Shown here: positions 23,422 through 35,899 of the stretch, piece by piece
Numbering within the stretch: position 1 is the first letter of the stretch
Layout: every line of letters begins with the position of its first letter
Assembly (NCBI GenBank): GCA_039654915.1
Contig: CM077597.1
Location: 83,392,001 to 83,456,000, forward strand
Reading direction: 5' to 3'
Length of the DNA: 64,000 nucleotides
Source of the DNA: Aquilaria yunnanensis
Lineage: Eukaryota; Streptophyta; Magnoliopsida; Malvales; Thymelaeaceae
Position numbers and translations under genes: made by a program
The notes under the pieces: generated by a model
The model's input: only the letters and a program-made list of their open reading frames with translations
Told to the model about the DNA's origin: nothing
Databases searched by the model: none

Positions 23422-24213
23422 TGGTGGCCTGCGGCGGCTTCATCATGTGTCATTGTACGGGTAGGAAAACTTCTGATGGAGGAGAGCACTTTTGGAGGAG
23501 ATTCCCTAGTGGAATGTACCTGAAATACTCCAGAAAACACAGGTCAGGAGGTCCCCGGTGTGTATTCCCGGGGAGGAGCCTCCGACGCCCAAGTCAGTAT
23601 TTTCAGATAATTGGATTATGTGTTCTTTTGTGTATTCAAAGAGAACTCTTTTTCTTCTCCTCTTCTTGCCCCACTAGGACGCTTTTTGGGTGTTTTGTAA
23701 AGGAGGCGTACAGAAGCCATTTTCCTCTTGTGGTCACTCCAGATCATGACACGTGTTTGGTGGGATGCAATCCCTACTTTTCTGATAGTGAAGGGATGTT
23801 TATCTCAGCAAAGGTCGCCTGGTTGACAGCCTAGGCATTCCGAGAGTGTCGTATCGAGACGTCCTTCTGATGGCATGCTCCAGTGATAGTGTGTCAGAAT
23901 GTACTTGGGGAACGACTTTTATGGGGAGGTGTTAAAGGCTCCTTAAATGCTTTGTTCATACTTTTCGAGGTTACTCTGACATCTCGGGGAATGTATTCCC
24001 CCAGGATGGGTCCTCCGAGGGATACCTCTGTTCCCGAAGGGGCTTTGACCTCTATACCGAGGTTGGTCTCACCATTTTCTAAGGAAGCGAATTCCCTACA
24101 TTAGGCCAGGGGGATCGTTCATCCTTTCAACCTCGGCTGGCTGTTTCCTTCTGGCGAAGTCAGTACCCCGTCAGGTCTAGGAGCTCAGCCAATGATGGGC
24201 ACCTCGGCTATCA
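23422..24213 (-). repeat. T2 3' LTR
   Basis: 792 bp, partner of 33248-34029; plus-strand ends TGGTGGCCTG and CGGCTATCA. The polypurine tract follows at 24214-24227 (minus strand AGGAGGGGGCATG). Confidence 0.93.
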
Positions 24214-24657
24214 CATGCCCCCTCCTGGAGAGCCAAAGCGGGGGCTTCGGCTATGTTTTCGAGGAGGTCCCTTTGCCGACCTGGTGGCTGAAACTTTTCT
24301 TCGAAAGTTGCCTTGCTTCAGAAGGCGTCTCCTCGGAGTCGAGGTACCCTCTTTTAGTTTTCTTGATGTCCTCAGAATGCATGTTACTGTTTTTTCTTTT
24401 TTGCTTTTTCTGCCACGAGTCTGTGAATCGTCGCATCCTTTGGCCAGGCGTGTCAGTCATGGCTAACCGTGCCTGGGTTTTCATGATGTTAGAGGGACGT
24501 GCCCTGGTTCTTCGTGCTGTGTGACACGTGGACGCTATTAGATGGCAAACCAACTATGTTGGTTACGTCAACCACACCTCTTCGCCTTCAAGGAGTAATA
24601 ACGAGGCCGTTACATCTTCAAAGGATGATTATGACGACGTTTCACTTATCCTTCTTC
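24214..24657. other. T2 region between 3' LTR and antisense promoter
   Basis: Contains the polypurine tract at its left edge. Near the antisense TATA there is a GGATGATTATGACGACG stretch (about 24623-24639). No supported frame. Confidence 0.6.
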
Positions 24658-24668
24658 GGTCTATATGA
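24658..24668 (+). promoter_or_regulatory. T2 antisense-gene TATA box
   Basis: GGTCTATATGAGC, about 250 bp before the ATG at 24914, with a TGACG motif about 30 bp upstream. It is conserved in position with T1, T3 and T4. Confidence 0.6.
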
Positions 24669-24913
24669 GCACCTTCCGTCCCATTTTGTCTTACTTTTTT
24701 GTTTTAACTCTCGTCTGTTCTAGAGCCTTTTCTTGCCTTTTTTCTCTTTCCGGCGGCGGTTCTTACGGCAGAGTGACCTCCGGCGATTCCTTGCAGCGGT
24801 GTTTCGCAGCCCGGGTTTTAGCAAAGTCTTTGGTGGGTGTTCCCTTTTTGTGGTTTGTCGTTGTTCCTCTATTTTTCCCAAAGTCATCTCTCTTTTTCTT
24901 ATTTTTTTGAAAA

Positions 24914-27381
24914 ATGTCAAATCCAACTCCATTGAGTCCTACTCCATTGATGACTGTGCGCCCTCTTTCTGCAAACCTTGCTTCCCTTGAGGCTTATCCT
25001 TGCTCCACTACTTTGGAAAAGATGAAAAAGTGGGTGGCCAAGTACTACCCCCCTTCTTATATCACACCGAGGTTACCTCTCCTGGGATCTTATGGTTACG
25101 CAGCTTCTTCGGGAGAGGTTACCGTTTACCGAGCTCAGCTGAAAGCCGGTCTTCGGTATCCCCCTCATCACGTGATATGCGAATTATGCAAATTCCACGG
25201 CATTGCTGTGAACCAACTCCCCCCAAATTCTTACTCTTACTTTAATGCTTTCCTTTGCATGTGTGCGGTGTTCGACATAAACCCCCACTTCCTCTTTTTC
25301 ATGCAATACTACAAACTCCACCCGGTCCCGAAGGGTGGTTTTTACTACCTCCTTCCCCGAGGGTCCGGGAGTAAAAAGTTTATGTTTACCTTTGACAATA
25401 AGGATAGTTGGTGAGGGTGGCAGAAAAAGTTTTTCTTTTTCCGGGTCCCCGAGTCTTGGAGACATGTGCCTATTAGATGGGCCTCGGGGACTTTGGAGGT
25501 CGACGTCGTCGATCCCCGGAAGCTCCTCACTCCGGTATTGCTTGCCGATTTTGACAACTTCGACAAGCGTATTCGGTTGGTGGCGGACTGGGACTCCGGG
25601 ACTCCGTCACGTTCACCCTACCCTTTTCCCATTAAGTGGGATCTTATGTCAGAGGAAGTTCTTCGGGAACTGGGAGTGATAACTGCCCATAAGAGTGACC
25701 CCGGCATGCCCGTGCCTGTTCTTCCGGGGAAGAAAGCTTGGATAGTCATGCTCCTTCGGCGTCAAATTTCTTATCAGTTGTTTTTCGAGAGTAAGTCACC
25801 TTCCAGGGTTTGTTATCTGCTTTCCTTTTGGACTTACACTGATATTTTACCTTTTTGTAGAGATGGGCGATCAGTCTGCCGAGTTTTATAAATCACTCTA
25901 TGACAGTCAGGCTAAGCTGGGAGGGCAAGTATGCAGAAAGACTTCTAGTAAGAGGAAGAAGTCGACTGCCGGCCCTTCTAAGTCCAAGAAGGCCAAGGCT
26001 ACCACTCCTCCTCCCCCTGAGAACGTAGTTGAGGTGGAAGACCAGTCCTCTGCCCAACTTCCGACCGCCGAGAACCCTTCTTCGGAACCTGACATCCTCG
26101 GGGAGACACTGAGTCCTACCTCTGCTATCGAGATCCTAGCAGAGCGAACGTCTGCCCAGGAGTTTGAAGAGGGCAGAAGGAGGAAGGGAAAGAATGTCAC
26201 TGAGGATGTTCGGGAGGTTGGTTCTGAGGAGTGTGTCCCCGAAGTTCCACCAGGTTTATTCCTTAGCCATTCCGCTACCAACCTTAGTATTTTTCGTATC
26301 TACGATATTTTGGATGAATGGCTAAGGGATGATGTCTTGATGGAACTTCGGCGTGACCTTGCAGAGAACGCCCCTACTGCTTCCTGGGTGGAAGCTCATG
26401 CCCGTCAGAGGGCTCTTCGGGACCGACGGATTCCTTGGGACAAGGTGCCACGGGAGCCCTTCTGGTCATTCACAGAGGACATGGATTTGTTCTCTGAGGA
26501 TAGCCAGCTGATGGCTCCACAAATGGCGGCGGGGGTGCTGACTAATGCCACTTTTTAGTCCTTTACCACCGAATGTCCCAGCGAAGAGATTTTAGCAGCG
26601 AGGATGACCGAGCACGCTGCTCAGGTGATCCTTTCTTTTCTTGTATCTTAGAAAATTGTTCATCTAAGCCATCACTGCCTTCCGATACTTATTTGGTGCC
26701 TCTGTTTTCCGCAGCTTTTGGCATATAACGGGCACTTCCGCGCCTGGTCAGCGAAACAAACGGAGACCTACTCTCAGTCGGAAGATTCCCTGCGGAAGAT
26801 GAAGGAGTCTCTCGCCCAATATGCCCTAAAATATGGCGAGTTAAACAAAATCGCGAAGGAGGATCTTGGGAGTCTTCGGGCCAAGGTTGTGTCCAGCAGG
26901 CAAGAGCTTCTTACCGACTTCTCAGCCAAGGTTGAAGACCTCGGCTCAAAGTGCGTGACTCTTTCTTTAGAGAATGAGGCCTTTCGAAAGAAGACCGTTC
27001 AAGACAGCGAGAATCTTACGAAATCACTCGCTTTGAATGCCGATTTCCATGCTGAGATTGCGTCCCTGAAGAAGGAGAAGACGAAGAGCAGGAAGAAGAG
27101 GAAGCTGGAGGATAAGATTGTTGCGCTAAAAGTTGAGCTGGCGGCTCTTGGCGCCGAGAAGTACCGTAACGAGCAAATGTCAAAGACATCTTACCAAGAT
27201 GGTTTTTTGCTTGGCTCGTTACCAAGTCCTCGCTCGGCACCTTGGGCTTGACATTTCTCACTTGTCTGCTTTGGATTTTCCCAAAGAGCCCAGATCTTCA
27301 TGGTCCAAAGTCGAGTTCCTCAATCTTCCTCCGGCTCAGCCTGCATCTTTGACTGAGCCCTCTGGAGATGATAATGTTTGA
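24914..27381 (+). pseudogene. T2 antisense four-exon gene (PF04195-like transposon protein)
   Basis: Clearest copy of the antisense gene. Exon 1 is 24914-25790 (donor GTAAGT), exon 2 is 25861-26253 (acceptor TTTGTAG, donor GTTTAT), exon 3 is 26365-26624 (acceptor TTGCAG, donor GTGATC) and exon 4 is 26715-27381 (acceptor CCGCAG). Phases 1, 1, 0 keep the frame, giving about 730 residues. Exon 1 carries the conserved domain (AQLKAGLRYPPHHVICELC, FHGIAVNQLPPNSYSYFNA, MQYYKLHPVPKGGFYYLLP, VDVVDPRKLL, YPFPIKWDLMSEEVL). Exon 2 begins MGDQSAEFYKS and is basic and acidic. Exon 3 has EPFWSFTEDMDLFSED. Exon 4 is a coiled coil (SEDSLRKMKESLAQ to SYQDGF), then LDISHLSALDFP. Lesions: TGA 25412, TAG 26556, and a one-base insertion near 27203. 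Role unknown. Confidence 0.78.
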
Positions 27382-27740
27382 CGAAACGCCGGATACCCTT
27401 GCTCAGTCATAGGCTTTATTCTTCCTTCTTTGTATTTTTAGCCTTAGGATTTTTTTAATGAAGAATTTTTTCTCCATTCTCCATTCTTTCTCCTGAATAT
27501 GCCTTATCAGCAGCTGGTACGATTCTAAGTGTGCACTTTTGGCGAACACCTGCACCTTATCTTTCGGAAGGAACCTTCTTGAACTTCTTTCGTGTTCGGA
27601 CGGGTTTTTAAGCTTAGTAAGGAATTTTGTAAGGCAGGACCATCAAGGCGCACATTTTGATAACGAGGGCAAATTCGTCATGTATTTTACTGACAACTTC
27701 GGGGAGGAGTATCTTACCGGCTTTCTTTGAAAAAATTTAT
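27382..27740. other. T2 tail-to-tail spacer
   Basis: Spacer of about 360 bp between the stop of the antisense gene and the stop of pol. No supported frame. T-rich, with TTTAATGAAGAA-type polyadenylation-like stretches. Confidence 0.55.
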
Positions 27741-30050
27741 CTAAGTATAGAATTCTTTCAGAGAGTCTGAATGCCAAGTATTCTTCAACTCCATTCCCTC
27801 AATATTACCCAACTTAAAGACCCCTAGGCGGACTTCGTCGAGAACCAAATAGGGTCCACTCCAATTTGCCCGAAGTACCCCTTCTGATGGCCTTCGCTGT
27901 TCAAACTCGGCCTTTCGGAGAATGAGGTCTCCCTTTTTGATCTCCTTGTTTCTTACATGTAAATTGGCGGTGCATGCTATCCGTTGCTGGAAGGCCTTTC
28001 TCCTTAACTCGGCCATCTCGCGGTGTTCTTCGAGGAGGTCCAGTTTTGCTCTTAGTCCAAGATCATTTCCTCCTTCATCGAACACCCGTACTCTTACCGA
28101 GGGCTGCATAACTTCATTGGGAATAATGGCCTCGGTCCTGTATACGAGCGAGAAATGAGTCTCTCCCGTGGCTCTTCGGGGAGTTGTTTGGTAGCTCCAC
28201 AGCACACTTGGGAGCTCTCCTGGCCATTTCCTTTTTGCCTCTTTTAGCATTTTCTTCAGGCCATCTTTTATTGTTCTGTTTGATACCTCGACCTGCCCAT
28301 TTCTCTGAGGGTGAGCCACTAGGGCAAAATGTATCTTGACGCCCAGGTCCTCCATGAATTCCTGGAACCCCTTATCCGTGAATTGAGTCCCGTTATCGGC
28401 CACTATTACCCTCGGAATGCCAAATCGGCATATAATGTTTTTCCATAGGAATTTTTGAGCGTCCTTCACCGAGATTGATGTTAGCGGTTCTGCCTCTATC
28501 CACTTAGTGAAATAGTCCACTGCGACGATGCAAAATTTTACTCCGCCGGGGGCGTTTGGGAGAGGTCCGATGAGGTCAATGCCCTAAACGGTGAAGGGGC
28601 AGGGATAGTCTGTTGCATTTATTTTCTCCGAGGGTAGCTTTTGGATACTGGCGTGCCTTTGGCAATTTTCGCATCTTCGGACGAATTGCCTTGCGTCCTT
28701 CCTTAGGGTAGGCCAAAAGTAACCTTGGCAGAGTATTACTCTTGCGAGGGCGTCCATTCCTATATGGGAGCCACACACTCCTTCGTGTACTTCTTCAAGT
28801 ATTACTTTGACATCATCCTCTCCTATACATCTTTGTAGAGGGCTAGCGTACCCTTGTCTGTACAATTCTTTCCCAATGAGGAAGTACCTTCCTGCACACT
28901 TTCATATTTTTGCGGCTTCTTTAGGATCCTCGGGAAGCTCTGAAGTTGCCAAATATCTCTTGAGGGAGCTTTGCCATCCCTTCCCCGAGGTTTCTATGCA
29001 CATTAACTCCGTGCTAGGGTGTTTTAGCACTTCGGTAGGTTCCTTAGCCTTGGCCAAGGCATCCGCTTGGGTATTATCCCTTCGGGGCACGCTCTTTATG
29101 TGCACTGAGTCGAAATCCTCAATGAGTTTCTGAACGAGGTCGTGATACTTGGCCAAAATTGGGTCCTTTCCCACATATTCTCCCTTTGTCTGTCGGACTA
29201 TTAACTGTGAATCACTGGGGGCCACAAGGTTCTTCACACCTACTTTTCTGGCCATTTTCAGTCCGGCTATGAGGGCTTCATATTCAGCAATGTTATTGGT
29301 AACATTAAAACCGAATTTGACTGCTTTAGAAGCTTCCATGCCTTCGGGACCCTGAAGGACTATTCCAGCTCCTTGATGCTCTGCGCCTGATGCTCCATCG
29401 ACGAAAAGTTTCCATTCTGGATCAGTCTCTTTTTTTCCTCCCACAAGTGCTTCGATCTTTTCAATCTCGGGGATTTCGGCAATGAAGTCTACAAGTGCCT
29501 GAGCCTTTATTGCCATTCTAGGCTCGTATGTAATGTCATATTCACCGAGCTCAATGCACCATTTTGAGAGTCTTCCCGAATGCTCCACTTTTTTCATCAC
29601 ATCTCGCAGGGGAAAATTACTTCGTACGGTGATGGCGTGTCCTTGGAAGTAGGGTCGCAATCTCCTACCCGCCAGTACTAACGCGTAGTTAGCTTTTTGG
29701 AGCAACGGCTACCTTGTCTCGATGCCATGCAGGGACTTGCTTACGTAATACACTGGCCATTGTTTCCCACCCTCTTCTTTCACTAAGCTGGAACTCACCG
29801 TCTTTTCAGTGACTGCGAGGTAAAGAATGAGAGGTTCCCCCTCCCGAGGTTGCCAAAGTGTTGGGAGGTGAGTTAGATAACTTTTGAGCTCTCCCCAGGC
29901 TTCCTGGCATTCTGTATTCCATGGATGCTCCTGGATTCTGGAGGTACCACCTTCCTTGGAGACTTTGGTGAGTACCTTGAAAAACGGGCGACATCGGTCA
30001 CCATACCTAGAGATGAATCTACTTAGGGAGGTGATCCTCCCGGTAAGCCT
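27741..30050 (-). pseudogene. T2 RNase H, second RNase H and integrase
   Basis: From 30050 down: RLTGRITSLSRFISR and the gypsy RNase H region (LILYLAVTEKTVSSS). The second RNase H at about 29420 has an intact FVDGASGAEHQGAG motif, then NNIAEYEALIAGL and PSDSQLIVRQ. The integrase zinc region is HEGVCGSHIG ... CENCQRHA. The core has GIDLIGPLPNAPGG, VADNGTQF and HPQRNGQVEVSN. The C-terminal part is nearly complete and ends at FYT (27743-27741). Stops include one at 29706 before LLQKANYA, one at 28902 (AAKI), and one before GIDLIGPLP. Confidence 0.9.
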
Positions 30051-31475
30051 CTATATGTCTTTGATAGATGTAGGTGTCCAGAAATTCAGCAGGGCTTTCA
30101 CTTTCTCAGGGTTAGCGTCTATTCCTCTTTCTGATACCATAAACCCGAGAAATTTTCCTGTGTTTACCCCGAACACACACTTTTCGGGATTAAGGCGAAT
30201 GCCGAACTCTCAAAGTCGTTGGAAGGTTTCGGTTAAGTCGGTGATATGATTTTTGGGTACTTTGCTCTTGACTATCATATCGTCGATGTATACTTCCATG
30301 TTCCTACCGATTTGCACGTCGAAAACCTTGTTCATCACTCTTTGGTAGGTGGCTCTTGCGTTTTTGAGCCCGAAGGGCATTCTGACATAGCAGTAAGTAC
30401 CTATCTCTGTGATGAATGCCGTTTTTTCCTCATCCTCGGGGTTCATCCGGATCTGATGATACCCGCTAAAGGCGTCAAGGAAGCTAAGCAGTCCGTACTC
30501 GGCAGTTGCGTCTACCAGCTGATCTATGGCCGGTAATGGGTAGGAGTCTTTTGGACAGGCATCATTTAAGTTTCGGAAGTCGATGCACATTTGGAGCTTT
30601 TCACTACCCTCTTTTGTGGCTATAACCACATTGCTGAGCCATTTGGGGTATTTTACTTCCCTTATTACCCCGGCCTCAATGAGGTGACTAACTTCGGCCT
30701 TGATGAAGGACTTTTTGTGAGCTGATAGACTCCATTTTTTCTGTCGAACTGGTCTGACGTGTGGTTGCACTTTAAGATTATGCTGGATTATGCTGGGGTC
30801 AACCCCAGGCATATCCTTCGGCGAATAAGCAAATAGATCTTTGTTCATGCACAAAAAGGATACAAGCCTCTTTTTGTCCCCTTCGTCCAGTTTCTTCCCA
30901 ATTCGGGTGTTTCGGCTGGGGATCAATTCTATATCTTCTGTTTCTATTTTTTTGAGGCTTTCCGTTTCTTCTGCCATTGCCTTTTCATCCATCAAGACCT
31001 TTTTTCCTTCTGCCGAAGTTTGTACCTAGATCTTGGTCGGGGTTTGCCTGGCCCTTGTGAAGACTTTCCTAACCTCGGCCAGATCTATGAAGATTTCAGC
31101 ATCTCCATCTTCGGTGGTGAAGGTGACCGTCAGGTACCTTACGTCTGGCCGAATGTGAAAATTGCCTTGAGTCTGTCTTCCCAGAATGGCGTTATATGCT
31201 GACGGCACATCAATGACTATAAATCTTGTCCTGCCGGAGGTGATTAACTCTTCTTTACTCTTGGGTGAGACCCCTTTCAGCATCACAGGCAGGTCGATGT
31301 ACCCAAGGACTGGAAGTTCAGACGGCCCGACGCCGAAGGTGGGGGAACTGACTGGGCTAAGATCACTTTTTGAGATGTCTAATTTACCCAGCAGATGAGA
31401 AAAAATGATGTCCGTGTCCGAGCCGTCGTCGAGGAGCACTCTCTTAACGTCCCAGTTCCCTATCCTTGCCATCAC
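30051..31475 (-). pseudogene. T2 protease and reverse transcriptase
   Basis: Protease active site VLLDDGSDTDIIFSHLL near 31440-31390. The RT frame from 30995 contains DKKRLVSFLCMNKDLFAYS, VIATKEG, CIDFRNLNDACPKDSYPLP, FLDAFSGYHQIRM and the catalytic YIDD (30279-30290). There is an in-frame stop after the protease (31026), one at 30210 (FQRL*EFG), and the TAG at 30053-30051 shared with T1 and T4 (KDI*RLTGR). Confidence 0.9.
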
Positions 31476-33279
31476 AAGGAGGGGTCATCGTGGGGGAACT
31501 TTATTACAATCCCATCCCTACGGGTGAGCCTTCGCGGGGAGTTCCCGTACTCCGTGATGGAGACTTCTCTCATCTTTCTTTTTCTCTCGGCCGAGGGTAT
31601 CCCAGCAGTGATGGTTTGGATAATCCCTGCCGAGGGTGGCAGACTTTTCAAGGGACTTCGGTCCCGCCGTCTATCTGAGTCATACTCTTCATCGTCTACT
31701 CTCCTCTGCTCTTCTTTTCGCCCTTTTGGAAAGGGCATCCGCAGGTATCGCCAAAGTTGACCCTGTTTGATCAGGGACTCGATGTACTTCTTCAACTGGT
31801 AACAGGCTTCAGTGTCATGGCCATGATCCCGGTGAAATTGACAGAATTTTTTCATATTCCTTTTATTCTCCGGGGCCATGGCCTTTGGCCTTGGCACTGT
31901 AGTCCTTGCCTTTCTAGCGCCATTAGAATGCTAGCTCTTGTGGTGTTTAAGGGAATGAATGCTGGCGGCCTCTTTCCTCTTTGCTTGCGGGGCCGCTCTC
32001 CCTCGTTCTGCTGGCACGGCTGATGGCCAGGCCCTTCGGTGCGAGGGTGTTCGCCCTTATGTCCTCCCATTCTGAGTTCTTCGGCCGTCATGTGTTGCTC
32101 GGCTCTTCTGTAAAATTCCCCAAGAGTTTCTGGAGGGTCTTTGGAGAACTCGTAGAACAACTGGGAGTCCCTCCGCAGTCCTCTAACCATTGCCAGGATG
32201 TGAATTTCCAGCCAAAAATCTGGTACGCTTAGTGCTTCTCGATTGAATCTTTCAACATAGTCGCAGATGGTCTCCCCCCCTTTCTGAGCTATGTCAAACA
32301 TTTGTACTGGCATTTTGGCAGTTGGCCTACTACCAATAAACTGTTGGGTGAAAGCAGTAGATAGTTCTTGGAAGCTCAACAAACTTCCCTGGGGCAAAGA
32401 GCCATACCACGCTGTTGCTGGTCCTGAGAGTGTCACCTCAAAGCATTTACAGAGCGTGGCGTCGTCTGCGCCATGGAGCACCATACTTCACTTATATTTT
32501 GTCAGGTGCGCCTGGGGGTCACTTCGCCCGTCATACATTTCCAGGCGAGGAACCCTGAAATCACTGGGCATAAGGGCCTCTACTACCTCACGTACGAAAG
32601 GCGACTCCTCTCCGGTGTAGGAGTCGGACAACCGGGACCAGACTGGTTTTCGGGAGATCTGTTTCTTGACCTTTTCCAGCCTTCCCAAGATCCTTTCCAT
32701 AACGGCGGCAGTGCTGGCTCCTTCCTGCCGTCGTGTGCTTGCTGGTAGTGGCGAATTTCTTCTTCGCCTTGGAGAACGACTCCGGTGAGGGGGAGAGGGG
32801 GACCTCTGGTAAGGGGATGCGCTTCATTAACAGGAGGCCCTGGTCTCTTTTGGGGCTCCCCCTCTGGCGGGGCGTGCTTCAATGGGTTCACCATCTGTTG
32901 AATATGTGTCAAGGGAGTCTCCAATCCCTGAACTCCGGTGAGTAGATCGCGAGCTTCTTTCCCGACAAATGGTCGGGGGTGAGGCTCTTTGAGCGGGTAG
33001 AGGTTGGGGCAGCCTCTGGTCAAGTTGCTAAGTGATTTTGGCAATGATAGAATGCTGGAAATCCCGTAGAAAGCTCATCGTTACCGTTACGGGACGATCG
33101 TCCTCCATCATAGAATTTTCTGCCACAGGTAGAGTGGTCGCCTGTTGAGTCTCAGGTGCGAGGGGGGATCTTGAAATCCCTTTGTCCTTCGAGCACCGAG
33201 TCTCCGTGACGGCGACATGGGATAGAGTTCCCAGAGACGGCGCCAAATGGTGGCCTGCGGCGGCTTCATCATGTGTCAT
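31472..33279 (-). pseudogene. T2 gag
   Basis: ATG at 33279, 32 nt inside the LTR, reading through the primer site (MTHDEAAAGHHLAPSLG). The capsid region is MERILGRLEKVKKQ, then FRVPRLEMYDGRSDPQAHL. A stop follows at 32488, then MVLHGADDATLCKCFEVTL, FIGSRPTAKMPVQMFDIAQ and YVERFNREALSVPDF. The zinc motif CQFHRDHGHDTEAC is at about 31840-31800. Stops also occur at 33028 and between about 32830 and 32760. Confidence 0.88.
33229..33245 (-). promoter_or_regulatory. T2 primer binding site
   Basis: TGGCGCCGTCTCTGGGA on the minus strand, two bases from the LTR. The first nine bases match the tRNA-Asp complement. Confidence 0.8.
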
Positions 33280-34029
33280 TGTACGGGTAGGGAAAACTTC
33301 TAATGGAGGAGAGCACTTTTGGAGGAGATTCCCCAGTGGAATGTACCTAAAATACTCCAGAAAACACAGGTCAGGAGGTCCCGGTGTGTATTCCCGGGGA
33401 GGAGCCTCCGACGCCCAAGTCAGTATTTTCAGATAATTGGATTATGTGTTCTTTTATGTATTCAAAGAGAACTCTTTTTCTTCTCCTCTTCTTGCCCCGC
33501 TAGGACGCTTTCTGGGTGTTTTATAACGGAGGTGTGCAGAAGCCATTTTCCTCTTGTGGTCGCTCCAGATCAAGACACGTGTTTGGTGGGATGGGATCCT
33601 TGCTTTTTCGGGAGCGAATGGACGTTTATCTCAGCAAAGGTCGCCTGGTTGACAGCCTAGGCATTCCGAGAGTGTCGTATCGAGACATCCTTCTGATGGC
33701 GTGCTCCAGTGATAGCGTGTCAGAATGTACTTGGGGGACGACTTTTATGGGGAGGTGTCAGAGGCTCCTTAAATGCTTTGTTCGTACTTTCCGAGGTAAC
33801 TCTGACGTCTCGGGGAATGTATTCCCCGAGGATAGGTGTACCTCTGTTCCCGAAGGGGCTCTGACCTCTCTACCGAGGTTGGTCTCACCATTTTCTATGG
33901 AAGCAAATTCCATACATTAGGCCAGGGGGATCGTTCATCCTTCCGACCTCGGCTGGCTGTTTCCTTTTGGCGAAGTCGATACCCCGTCAGGTTTGGGAGC
34001 TCAGCCAATGATGGGCACCTCGGCTATCA
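33248..34029 (-). repeat. T2 5' LTR
   Basis: 782 bp, partner of 23422-24213. It contains the first 32 nt of the gag frame at its inner end. Confidence 0.93.
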
Positions 34030-34034
34030 AGTAT

Positions 34035-35880
34035 ACTTTTTACTTAAGTCATCTACCACTAAATTACCTTTAGCCTCAGTGTACTCAATGATGTAGTCGT
34101 AGTCTTTAATATACTTTAACCATCTTCTTTGCCTTATGTTCAACTGTTTCTGAGTAAACAGGTATTTTAGGCTTTTATGGTCAGTGTATATAAAAAATGT
34201 GCTTCTTAATAGGTAATGCCTCCTTTGTTTTAGGGCAAAGATCACCACAGCAAGCTTTAGGTCATGGGTAGGATAGTTTTGCTTATGGGGTCTCAGTTGC
34301 CTTGACCTATAAACAATCATATTTCTATCTTGCATAAGAACACATCCTAACCCAGATTTAGATGCATCTGTATAAATGATAAAATTTTGCCTGGATAAGG
34401 CAGAATCAGTATTAGAGCTTGGATCAATCTACTTTCCTGCTCTTGAAAACTATTTTCAAACTTTTCAGTCCACTCAAACTTTTGACCCTTCTTGGTTAGT
34501 TGAGTACGAACTGAAGCAACACGAAAAATTTTGGCATAAATCTTCTATCATAACTTGCTAGTTCTAGGAATGTTCTAACTTCCTTTACAGACTTAGGTCT
34601 TTTTCACTCTTGCACAGCCTTGACCTTTTTAGTGTGTACTCTAAGGCCTTGCATATCATCGATGTATCCTAGGAAAGACACTTTCTTTAACCAGAATTGG
34701 CATTTGGAAAATTTTGCCTACAGTTTATTGTCCAATAGTGTGTTTAAGATAGTTCTTAAGTGATGCTCGTGTTCACTTTTATCCTTGGAATACACTAGGA
34801 TGTCATCAATGAACACCATTACAAACTTATCCAAGTATGGTCTGAACACACAGTTCATCAAGTCCATAAATGCAGCATGGGCATTAGTCAAGCTGAAGGG
34901 CATGACTGTGTACTCATAGTGTCCATATCTTGTTTTGAATGTTATCTTAGATATATCCTCCTCTTTTACCCTTAACTGAAAATACCCAAATCTTAAATCA
35001 ATCTTAGAAAGGATTTTTGCTCCCTCGTGTTGATCAAATAGATCCTTAATCCTAGGGAGTGGATACTTGTTCTTGATAGTCACAACATTCAATTCTTTGT
35101 AGTCAATGTATAGTCTTAATGATTTGTAGTCAATGCATAATCTCAATGATCCATCCTTTTTTTCACAAAGAAAACTGGAGCTCTCCACGATGAAACACTT
35201 GGTCTTATGAACCCCTTTTGAAGAAGTTCATCAAGTTGTTTCTTGAGCTTAATCATATTTGTGATTGGCATTCTGTGAGGAGGTATGGATATTCATGTAG
35301 CTCTAGGCTGTAGTTTTATCTCAAATTCAATCTCTCTTGGAGAAAGAATACCTGGCAAGTCTTTAGGAAAGACTTGTGGAAAGTTTTTCACAATAGGTAT
35401 CCTACTAACCTCTTTTTCAATCTCAACATCATTTAATGCATAGTATTTACCTTCAGAAATCCCAGGAATTTCATCCATAACTTCTAGTTCCATGCCATGT
35501 ATTTCATACACTAATTCATTAGAATTCACTAATTCTTGCACTTCATCACTAGGTAATGTGATTTCTCTTTTAGCGTAACCAATATTTATACCATGCATAG
35601 CCAACCAATTCATACCCAACACAATATCATATTTTGGGATATTTAACCCTAGCAGATCAGTCACAATCTTAGTCTTTCCTACCACTTGCTCACAGTTCTT
35701 AGATAATTCATTAGTGAAAAGACATTGACTACTTGCTGTTTTTATTAATAATATGTTATGCATGAATTCAATAGGCAATTCCATAGATTCAGCTAACTTC
35801 CTAGCCATAATGGACACTGAGGCACCAGTATCAAACAATACACTAACAAGCATACAATTTAAATAAATGTTACCTCCTAG
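34035..35880 (-). pseudogene. H protease, reverse transcriptase and RNase H
   Basis: The protease is at about 35853-35293 with the active site VLFDTGASVSIM. The RT is at 35200-34718: [17 protein letters not shown] (with a short internal duplication of the LCIDYK / LYIDYK segment), [14 protein letters not shown], and the catalytic box FIDDILVYS at about 34800. RNase H is near 34380-34040: [28 protein letters not shown], and DDLSKKYT just before the T2 insertion. Stops and frameshifts lie between the pieces. Motifs and order mark a Tekay/Del-like Ty3/gypsy pol. Confidence 0.88.
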
Positions 35881-35899
35881 TACACCCTACTGGGATGCT

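Larger units (their letters stand above)
23422..34029 (-). mobile_element. T2: Tat-type Ty3/gypsy element with antisense gene
   Basis: Complete copy of 10,608 bp flanked by AGTAT (23417-23421 and 34030-34034), inserted in H between RNase H and integrase. On its own strand the LTRs read TGATAGCC...GCCACCA. Gag-pol is on the minus strand and the antisense gene on the plus strand. Layout as in T1. The coding parts of the two elements are clearly related, while the LTRs share mainly their tips. Confidence 0.95.

Noticed and set aside
25409..25418. TGGTGAGG as a true intron donor in the antisense gene
   Set aside because: T3 and T4 read straight through the same place with sense codons and good protein similarity on both sides, so a stop mutation is simpler; kept only as a test in the findings.
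32583..33044. Long open frame of 153 codons on the minus strand in T2
   Set aside because: It overlaps T2 gag in another frame, is Pro/Arg-rich, and has no counterpart in T1 or T4; an effect of the biased composition.
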